24,888 nucleotides of DNA from IMG/VR virus record IMGVR_UViG_3300037961_004308, positions 470 to 25,357 of that record, one strand, 5' to 3'. The translations under genes were made by a program, and so were the position numbers. Origin of the DNA: a virus. Position 1 is the first letter of the stretch; each line of letters opens with the position of its first letter. The notes under the pieces were generated by a model, which worked only from the letters and a program-made list of their open reading frames with translations, made no database searches and had not been told where the DNA came from. This document shows, piece after piece, positions 1-3,825 of the stretch.

Positions 1-110
1 TTTTGCCCCCTTTTCTCCACCCATATATAAAGATTGTGCTTTTTTTATATTAAAAAAGGTATTTTAAATGTATATGGGTTGTTTATATCGTTCTTGAGAA
101 TGTGTGAGAA

Positions 111-132
111 AGATATACTGGGGAGTATATCT
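111..132. repeat. Perfect 9-bp inverted repeat, 4-base loop
   Basis: AGATATACT, GGGG, AGTATATCT form a perfect stem-loop. TTGAGAA at 94-100 and TTCTCAA at 168-174 could close a larger structure around it. No T-tract follows directly, so it is not an obvious terminator. An operator or a structured RNA element is possible. Confidence 0.6.
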
Positions 133-232
133 GAAGGGTCTTCGGAGTTACTTTGAGGGTCTTTTTATTCTCAATAAAATGTTCTCAGGTGTAGTGATCT
201 TAGCGAGCAGTCTAACAGCAACTCGCAGAAAT

Positions 233-263
233 GTCAAGGGGGCGGATATAAACTTTTATGGGG
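233..263. repeat. Diverged intergenic repeat, copy 1
   Basis: GTCAAGGGGGCGGATATAAA followed by CTTTTATGGGG. A similar string, GTCGGGGGGCGTGATATAAA followed by ATTAATGGG, occurs at 1072-1100. Both copies lie about 95-105 bases upstream of a small gene. The GATATAAA core resembles a degenerate T4-type late promoter, but the G-run in front of it is unexplained. Confidence 0.45.
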
Positions 264-292
264 ATTGACACGCAAAAAATATCAGTCTCCCT

Positions 293-300
293 TATAAATA
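293..300 (+). promoter_or_regulatory. T4-type late promoter motif TATAAATA
   Basis: The octamer is an exact match to the T4 late consensus TATAAATA, which in T4 is read by the gp55/gp33-modified host polymerase. It lies 69 bases upstream of the 58-aa gene and 13 bases upstream of the sigma-70 -35 box, so that gene may be served in both early and late phases. TTGACA at 265-270 is 22 bases away, too far to form a sigma-70 promoter with it. Confidence 0.45.
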
Positions 301-312
301 TCCAATGGAAGA

Positions 313-341
313 TTGACAATATCCCCAGTCCATTCTATACT
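313..341 (+). promoter_or_regulatory. Strong sigma-70 promoter P1 (TTGACA-17-TATACT)
   Basis: The -35 box TTGACA (313-318) is perfect, the spacer is 17 bases and the -10 box is TATACT (336-341). Transcription should start near 348, giving a leader of about 20 bases before the ATG at 369. Inverted arms AATGGA (304-309) and TCCATT (329-334) flank the -35 box, and the right arm ends one base before the -10 box. This is expected to be an early promoter read by unmodified host polymerase. Confidence 0.8.
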
Positions 342-368
342 TACTAAGTCACACCCACGGAGTCAATC

Positions 369-545
369 ATGTCAGTCGCTATCAGTCAGGCACAGAAGCA
401 ACGTTACAGAATCACGCTGGATCTTGAAGTGATGGAAGATTTTGACCCGCATCAGATTGATTGGGAGAACCTCTTCGAGCTGGAGGGAAATGAGCGACTG
501 ATTGATAGTTACGTAGAGGACTTAAGTGTACCTATGCGGTGGTGA
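369..545 (+). CDS. Small hypothetical protein, 58 aa
   Basis: A 58-residue soluble acidic protein reading MSVAISQAQKQRY..., ending in VPMRW. A GGAG ribosome site (359-362) lies six bases before the ATG. The middle section (FDPHQIDWENLFELEG) has the look of small cyanophage hypotheticals with a 'DFNPHDIDWE.LF.LE' core that I recall, but I cannot name a function. There is no signal peptide, membrane segment or metal motif. It is expressed from a near-consensus host promoter with a very short leader, which suggests an early host-interaction gene. Its codons are richer in G and C than those of the structural genes downstream, which may mean recent transfer. The frame, ribosome site and promoter all agree, so the gene is very probably real although short. 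Confidence 0.8.
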   Translation: MSVAISQAQKQRYRITLDLEVMEDFDPHQIDWENLFELEGNERLIDSYVEDLSVPMRW

Positions 546-592
546 CAAAGTATAGAGAAATTGTGCCAGTCAGCGAACTGGTCTACTAGCAG

Positions 593-620
593 TTGATCTG
601 GGGTCGTTCTGCTGTATTCT
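593..620 (+). promoter_or_regulatory. Probable sigma-70 promoter P2 (TTGATC-16-TATTCT)
   Basis: TTGATC (593-598) and TATTCT (615-620) are separated by 16 bases. The predicted start near 627 leaves an 18-base leader before the ATG at 645, close to the leader length of P1. AGCAG (588-592) and CTGCT (609-613) form inverted arms around the -35 box, with the right arm ending one base before the -10 box as in P1 and P3. The boxes are weaker than in the other promoters. A small CCAGT/ACTGG hairpin at 566-581 lies just upstream. Confidence 0.5.
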
Positions 621-644
621 ATAAGAGTCAAAGCAAGGCACCCC

Positions 645-965
645 ATGACCGTCACCACCATCACCGTTGACCTGACCCAGCCAGTCAAGCAACAATGGGA
701 GGGGATCCAACAGCAGATCGACGCACTGAATGCAGAAATCCACCGCACCGACCTGATCAAGGCGATCCGCATTCTCTGCGCTGAGGCAGTCGGATGCACC
801 TCCACTGGTCGCGACATGTTCCCCGCTGTTGTTGCCGCTGCCACCTCTGGAACCCTGGCAGGCGTTAAGGCAATCTCAGGTCACACGGGCGGACACTCCT
901 ACGTAGCTGCAGAGCACCGCGCTGAACTGCGGACCCTGACCGCTGAACTCTACGCGCTGTCCTGA
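645..965 (+). CDS. GC-rich hypothetical protein, 106 aa
   Basis: A 106-residue protein starting MTVTTITVDL. AAGG (635-638) lies six bases before the ATG. Residues 10-35 (QPVKQQWEGIQQQIDALNAE) look helical and could form a short coiled coil. The middle is rich in Ala, Gly and Thr, and the end (AEHRAELRTLTAEL) is helical again. I do not recognise the family. The gene is about 60% GC with many GC-ending codons, unlike the AT-rich structural genes and closer to a marine Synechococcus chromosome, so acquisition from a host is a reasonable inference. It stands alone between two promoters. The antisense frame across the same DNA looks like a by-product of the GC-rich codon pattern and has no ribosome site. 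Confidence 0.75.
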   Translation: MTVTTITVDLTQPVKQQWEGIQQQIDALNAEIHRTDLIKAIRILCAEAVGCTSTGRDMFPAVVAAATSGTLAGVKAISGHTGGHSYVAAEHRAELRTLTAELYALS

Positions 966-983
966 TTTCTCTTTACTTAGTAG

Positions 984-1013
984 CACGGAGGTTGACATCA
1001 GTTTGCCTCCGTG
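984..1013. repeat. Perfect 8-bp inverted repeat spanning a -35 box
   Basis: CACGGAGG (984-991) and CCTCCGTG (1006-1013) are perfect complements separated by 14 bases that contain the TTGACA of promoter P3. The arm centres are 22 bases apart, about two helical turns, as in many dimer operators. As RNA it would form a strong hairpin behind the 106-aa gene, but no T-tract follows, so a terminator is less likely. Confidence 0.75.
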
Positions 1014-1020
1014 ATATTAT
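992..1020 (+). promoter_or_regulatory. Strong sigma-70 promoter P3 (TTGACA-17-TATTAT)
   Basis: TTGACA (992-997), a 17-base spacer and TATTAT (1015-1020). The start near 1027 would give a 168-base leader to the gene at 1195. The -35 box sits inside the loop of an 8-bp inverted repeat, whose right arm ends one base before the -10 box. Confidence 0.75.
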
Positions 1021-1071
1021 AGAGGAGAGCATCAGTGAAATGACAGTTATTATGCGGCGTTCGTTTATATC

Positions 1072-1100
1072 GTCGGGGGGCGTGATATAAAATTAATGGG
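1072..1100. repeat. Diverged intergenic repeat, copy 2
   Basis: This is the second copy of the GGGGGCG..GATATAAA..ATGGG element seen at 233-263. It sits within the leader of the 72-aa gene, and its GATATA also pairs with the TATATC at 1066-1071. Confidence 0.45.
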
Positions 1101-1179
1101 TCCCTGTAACCTACAGAGGTGACAGATCGACCTCGATATATAATGCGAAAGTTGATTTCATTTACAGAAAAAAAATCCC

Positions 1180-1185
1180 GGAGGT
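1180..1185 (+). promoter_or_regulatory. Consensus ribosome binding site GGAGGT
   Basis: GGAGGT ends nine bases before the ATG at 1195 and is the best Shine-Dalgarno match in the window, where most structural genes have weak or no such site. It fixes the start of the 72-aa gene. Confidence 0.85.
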
Positions 1186-1194
1186 AAAAAACCA

Positions 1195-1413
1195 ATGGAA
1201 AAGGTTTATCACATCTATGCGAAAGAAGAGTGTATATACAACAATTTAAGTGTTGATGAGTTTCATAATACATGGGAAACCCTCAAGGGAATGGTTGGTC
1301 TAATGAAGACTGATTATGAACTTGAGGATTTATCATATGAGGAGTGCAATCGCCCCATGGGGTATGGTGGTACGGATAACACTGTAGAACCATTAGGCGA
1401 AGATTCATATTGA
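1195..1413 (+). CDS. Conserved cyanophage-type small protein, 72 aa
   Basis: A 72-residue acidic protein beginning MEKVYHIYAKEECIYNNLS and containing WETLKGMVGLMKTDY and EDLSYEE. From memory this pattern recurs among marine cyanophage hypotheticals, always without assigned function. No catalytic motif, signal peptide or membrane segment is visible. A consensus ribosome site and a long structured leader precede it, which suggests high or tightly controlled translation. Its TGA stop (1411-1413) lies inside the -35 box of the next promoter, so the two units are interlocked. Confidence 0.85.
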   Translation: MEKVYHIYAKEECIYNNLSVDEFHNTWETLKGMVGLMKTDYELEDLSYEECNRPMGYGGTDNTVEPLGEDSY

Positions 1414-1438
1414 CAGACTACATAACACATACTATAAT
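1410..1438 (+). promoter_or_regulatory. Perfect consensus sigma-70 promoter P4
   Basis: TTGACA (1410-1415), exactly 17 bases, then TATAAT (1433-1438). The -35 box overlaps the stop codon of the 72-aa gene. The predicted start near 1445 leaves only about 17 bases before the ATG at 1462 and no clear ribosome site. Unlike P1-P3, it lacks the inverted arms next to the -10 box. Confidence 0.85.
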
Positions 1439-1461
1439 TGAACTGAAGTAATTTCAAAAAC

Positions 1462-2229
1462 ATGGCAAAAGGATTTACTGTTAAGGCAAAAACGCCCGCA
1501 AAGAAAAAAGAGGAATGGGACATCGATGCAATCAAAGCACGTATGCGAGGTAAGACAATTGTATTCTGTCTTCCTGGACGTGGATGTTCATTCACATTCT
1601 TGAAGAACTTTGTACAACTGTGCTTTGATATGGTACAGAATGGAATGAGTATTCAGATCAGTCAGGACTACTCTTCTATGGTTAACTTTGCACGTTGTAA
1701 GTGTTTGGGTGCGAATGTCCTTCGTGGTCCTAAGCAAGTACCTTGGGATGGAAAGTTGCAATATGATTATCAACTGTGGATTGACAGTGATATTGTCTTT
1801 TCTACAGAGAAGTTCTGGCAGTTGTGTGATCTTGCAATCCCTGCAGAGGGTGAAGAAAGAGAGATCACTGCAGGTTGGTATGCCACTGAAGATGGACAGA
1901 CTACCTCTGTTGCACACTGGTTGGAAGAAGATGAGTTCCGTAACAATGGTGGAGTAATGAACCACGAAACAGTGGAATCCATCAGTAAGCGGCGTAAGCC
2001 CTTCACTGTAGACTACACAGGTTTTGGATGGGTGCTCATTAAGAAGGGAGTATTTGAGAATCTTGAATACCCTTGGTTTGCTCCTAAGATGCAAGTCTTT
2101 GAGAGTGGTAATGTTCAGGATATGTGCGGCGAAGATGTGTCGTTCTGTCTTGATGCTAAAGAAGAAGGTTTTGAGATCTGGTGCGATCCTCGTATCAGAG
2201 TCGGCCACGAAAAAACTCGCGTAATCTGA
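1462..2229 (+). CDS. GT-A-fold glycosyltransferase-like protein, 255 aa
   Basis: A basic N-terminal tail (residues 1-30, KAKTPAKKKEE) is followed by a beta-strand (KTIVFCLPG, 31-39). Later come LWIDSDIVF (105-113), with D108-x-D110 in the position of the metal- and nucleotide-sugar-binding DxD motif, and MCGEDVSFC (221-229), which matches the catalytic ED region of family-2-like enzymes. It ends with DPRIRVGH (242-249), whose histidine often completes the metal site. I infer transfer of a sugar from an activated nucleotide donor; the acceptor is unknown and could be modified phage DNA, a virion protein or host surface material. The length is right for a minimal catalytic domain, with no signal peptide or membrane segment. 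The perfect promoter P4 drives it, so early expression is expected, which favours a role in the cell rather than in the virion. The fold assignment is fairly secure; the substrate is not. Confidence 0.75.
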   Translation: MAKGFTVKAKTPAKKKEEWDIDAIKARMRGKTIVFCLPGRGCSFTFLKNFVQLCFDMVQNGMSIQISQDYSSMVNFARCKCLGANVLRGPKQVPWDGKLQYDYQLWIDSDIVFSTEKFWQLCDLAIPAEGEEREITAGWYATEDGQTTSVAHWLEEDEFRNNGGVMNHETVESISKRRKPFTVDYTGFGWVLIKKGVFENLEYPWFAPKMQVFESGNVQDMCGEDVSFCLDAKEEGFEIWCDPRIRVGHEKTRVI

Positions 2230-2240
2230 GGTACTGAACT

Positions 2241-2372
2241 ATGATGATGAAAGGCGGCACTTACGTTAAGGGCACCCCTAAAAAAACTCGCCAAGGACGC
2301 TCGCAATATACACTATTGTCCGCGACTTCTCGTAATAAAGCAAAGAAAAAGTATCGGGGTCAAGGCAAGTAA
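2241..2372 (+). CDS. Very basic small protein, 43 aa
   Basis: Three consecutive ATG codons open the frame. The first is chosen because GAGG (2228-2231) lies nine bases upstream. The 43-residue product has nine Lys and four Arg and no acidic residue, with the stretches KGTPKKTRQGRS and NKAKKKYRGQGK. I recall near-identical small basic proteins in marine T4-like cyanophages, again without function. Binding to nucleic acid or to a ribosome-like surface is suggested by charge only. It follows the glycosyltransferase gene by 11 bases and may be co-transcribed from P4. Confidence 0.8.
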   Translation: MMMKGGTYVKGTPKKTRQGRSQYTLLSATSRNKAKKKYRGQGK

Positions 2373-2399
2373 TATATAAAAGTAGTTGTAAACTTTTGT

Positions 2400-3083
2400 A
2401 TGCCTTGCTTGATTGCGAATCTTCCCTCTTATGAGGTTTGGGTAAGAAAAGAATATCTCACTGATCATCAATCTGGTCATGGTGAATTTGTTAAGGGCGT
2501 CTGGGTATCGGTTAAGTCGATACCTGGGCGTGCTTTTTATTTTGAGACATATTTACCTGAATATGCGGCAATGTATGATAAGTTGCCTATCAGCGCGTTT
2601 GTCTCGTCTCCAGAACTCCCTACACCTGATATGGAGTTACATAACCTTCAATTCTGGAATTGTATGGACTATGGTGTTACTGTAGTACAGAAACAATTCA
2701 TTGGTAGTATGCACTATGAGTGTTATACCAGAGATTATGGACCTCAAACAGGTACATATATCTGTACTATCGATAATTATCATCAAGATCCTGATGCTGT
2801 TGACTATGCAACATCAGAGAATCCCTCAGAACATAAGTCTCATAATCTAATTGAACTAGATAATGGGCAGTTTGCACTATATCCTAATAATAGGACACGT
2901 ATTTTTGACAATTCATTGACTCCAGAGGAGCCTAAAATCCCAGATTTTAAGGTTTCAACTGTTTATTATCAAGTTGAGAACGGTCATGACCGTGATGGAC
3001 TTGGAAATGATGAAAATTATTTCTGGAAAACTGCAAAAGAGCGTAAAAATAACGAAGAAAACCCACCAATTGCCGAATTTTAG
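2400..3083 (+). CDS. Conserved hypothetical protein, 227 aa
   Basis: A 227-residue soluble protein starting MPCLIANLPSYEVWVRKEYL. It is rich in aromatic residues, with segments such as KSIPGRAFYFETYLPEY (about 39-55) and QFWNCMDYGVTVV (about 84-96). Residues beyond about 190 are charged and probably flexible (KTAKERKNNEENPP). I recall similar proteins next to the gp25 gene in cyanophages but no function. Position just before the baseplate genes could point to a late or virion role, though it might instead be a small-molecule or host-interaction protein. The ribosome site is poor. An AT-rich TATATAAA lies about 20 bases upstream and may be a degenerate late promoter. The next gene starts five bases after its stop, so the two are surely co-transcribed. 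Confidence 0.85.
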   Translation: MPCLIANLPSYEVWVRKEYLTDHQSGHGEFVKGVWVSVKSIPGRAFYFETYLPEYAAMYDKLPISAFVSSPELPTPDMELHNLQFWNCMDYGVTVVQKQFIGSMHYECYTRDYGPQTGTYICTIDNYHQDPDAVDYATSENPSEHKSHNLIELDNGQFALYPNNRTRIFDNSLTPEEPKIPDFKVSTVYYQVENGHDRDGLGNDENYFWKTAKERKNNEENPPIAEF

Positions 3084-3087
3084 AAAA

Positions 3088-3240
3088 ATGACCGATTTTT
3101 TAGACAACTTAGCTAACGATCAGCACCAAAAAATGCTTCGTGAGATCGCAAATGATGATTTAACACCAAAAAAACGCGATAAAAAGCAAGAAAATGAAAT
3201 TTTTGAGAATGAAACACCTCCAACACCTCTTTATGAGTGA
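3088..3240 (+). CDS. Small hypothetical protein, 50 aa
   Basis: The 50-residue frame reads MTDFLDNLANDQHQKMLREI and ends ETPPTPLYE. The same frame is open further upstream from 2974, but that part overlaps the preceding gene in another frame. The ATG at 3088, four bases after the previous stop, is the natural start. The N-terminal half is predicted helical; the rest is charged and probably disordered (PKKRDKKQENEIFENE). No family is recognised. It is translationally packed between its neighbours. Confidence 0.7.
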   Translation: MTDFLDNLANDQHQKMLREIANDDLTPKKRDKKQENEIFENETPPTPLYE

Positions 3241-3242
3241 AA

Positions 3243-3395
3243 ATGATTGATGAAAACGGATGGTGGCAGCGAGATCCAATCAAAGATGAAGAATGTATCT
3301 TGATTTGTCTGCAAAATGCACCTTGTGGAACTGATAAAAAGCAAGTTGAACGCTTAATTAAGCATTATGAACTTTTAAATGCTAATAATCCTTGA
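3243..3395 (+). CDS. Small hypothetical protein, 50 aa
   Basis: A 50-residue protein starting MIDENGWWQRDPIKDEECIL. It begins two bases after the preceding stop. Three cysteines (C19, C22 and C28) are present but do not form a standard zinc motif. The second half (DKKQVERLIKHYELL) looks like one amphipathic helix. I do not recognise it. Its TGA stop overlaps the GATAAATA late motif that begins the structural block. Confidence 0.7.
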   Translation: MIDENGWWQRDPIKDEECILICLQNAPCGTDKKQVERLIKHYELLNANNP

Positions 3396-3401
3396 TAAAT
3401 A
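3394..3401 (+). promoter_or_regulatory. Late promoter motif GATAAATA
   Basis: GATAAATA differs from the T4 late consensus in the first base only, a variant common before structural genes of marine T4-like phages. It lies 21 bases before the gp25 start and marks the beginning of the late transcription unit. Confidence 0.65.
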
Positions 3402-3422
3402 ATACATAATTGCCGTATTGTT

Positions 3423-3824
3423 GTGCCTTTAGAAAGGGTAAGTCAAGGATTTAAGGATATTAGTATGACATTTCAGAGTAATCCTCTGACAAAAGATTTG
3501 ATTGCCTTAAAAAATGAGAATGCAATCGCCAGATCGGTTAAAAATATTGTATTTACGAATCCTGGAGAGAAATTTTTCAATCCAAAATTCGGATCTCGTA
3601 TTACAGACTCACTTTTTGAGAATGCAGATGATTTGACCGCGATTGAAATTCAAACTCAGATAGAAGAATCTATCACTAGGAATGAACCAAGAGTTAGACT
3701 TACCTCTGTTGATGCAAATGCTAATATAGATGGCAATGCATTCGATGTTGTTATTACATATGACATTATAGGTGCTGATATTCCACCACAACAATTAGAA
3801 TTCGTATTGCAACCAACCAGGTAA
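3423..3824 (+). CDS. 25: Baseplate wedge protein gp25 (GPW/gp25 family)
   Basis: A 133-residue match in length and layout to T4 gp25, a lysozyme-like-fold wedge subunit that contacts gp6 and gp53 and links the baseplate to the sheath. The conserved core is visible: ALKNENAIARSVKNIVFTNPGEKFFNP (residues about 28-54, with the family's NPGEKFF turn), FGSRITDSLFEN (56-67) and the closing DIIGADIPPQQLEFVLQ. Translation begins at a GTG. The N-terminus MPLERVSQ agrees with cyanophage relatives I recall, so the GTG is preferred over the internal ATG 15 codons later. The ribosome site is weak. The gene starts the late unit, and gp6 follows after one base. Confidence 0.95.
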   Translation: MPLERVSQGFKDISMTFQSNPLTKDLIALKNENAIARSVKNIVFTNPGEKFFNPKFGSRITDSLFENADDLTAIEIQTQIEESITRNEPRVRLTSVDANANIDGNAFDVVITYDIIGADIPPQQLEFVLQPTR

Positions 3825-3825
3825 A

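Larger units (their letters stand above)
1..303. other. Non-coding region with hairpins, no gene seen
   Basis: No open frame of useful length with a plausible start lies here on either strand. The stretch is AT-rich at the left and holds several structured elements. These are a 9-bp perfect hairpin (111-132), a possible outer stem TTGAGAA/TTCTCAA (94-100 with 168-174), a direct repeat AGGGTCTT (135-142 and 156-163) and a GCGAG/CTCGC stem (203-207 with 222-226). There is also a GGGGGCG..GATATAAA element repeated further on, and a TATAAATA late-type motif. It could be the long leader or control region of the small-gene cassette, or it could encode a small RNA. Neither can be shown from sequence alone. 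Confidence 0.6.
1027..1194 (+). other. Long leader between P3 and the 72-aa gene
   Basis: The leader holds several overlapping inverted repeats: TATATC/GATATA (1066-1071 with 1084-1089), CTGTA/TACAG (1104-1108 with 1112-1116) and GAGGT/ACCTC (1116-1120 with 1130-1134). The last two share base 1116 and so exclude each other in part. A TATATAAT (1137-1144) follows the last stem by two bases, with GTGACA at 1119-1124 too close for a normal promoter. A 16-codon frame (1040-1090) starts 13 bases after the predicted start. It could be a leader peptide but has little other support. Confidence 0.35.

Noticed and set aside
198-250. Possible tRNA around the GCGAG/CTCGC stem
   Set aside because: There is no T-loop, acceptor stem or cloverleaf. 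Only one 5-bp stem is present.
265-298. TTGACA at 265-270 paired with TATAAA at 293-298 as a sigma-70 promoter
   Set aside because: The spacing is 22 bases, well outside the functional range. The TATAAATA is better read as a late motif.
509-844. 111-codon reverse-strand frame opposite the 106-aa gene
   Set aside because: It has no ribosome site or promoter, runs through the promoter P2 region, and is a by-product of the GC-rich codon pattern of the forward gene.
984-1013. Rho-independent terminator after the 106-aa gene
   Set aside because: The stem is strong but the loop is 14 bases and ATATTATAG follows instead of a T-tract. The promoter within it is a better explanation.
1588-2208. 206-codon reverse-strand frame opposite the glycosyltransferase gene
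   Set aside because: The forward frame has clear motifs, a perfect promoter and matching gene packing. The reverse product shows no recognisable motif.
2974-3087. Upstream extension of the 50-aa gene to an ATG at 2974
   Set aside because: It would overlap the preceding 227-aa gene by more than 100 bases in another frame. The ATG at 3088, just after that stop, is far more likely.
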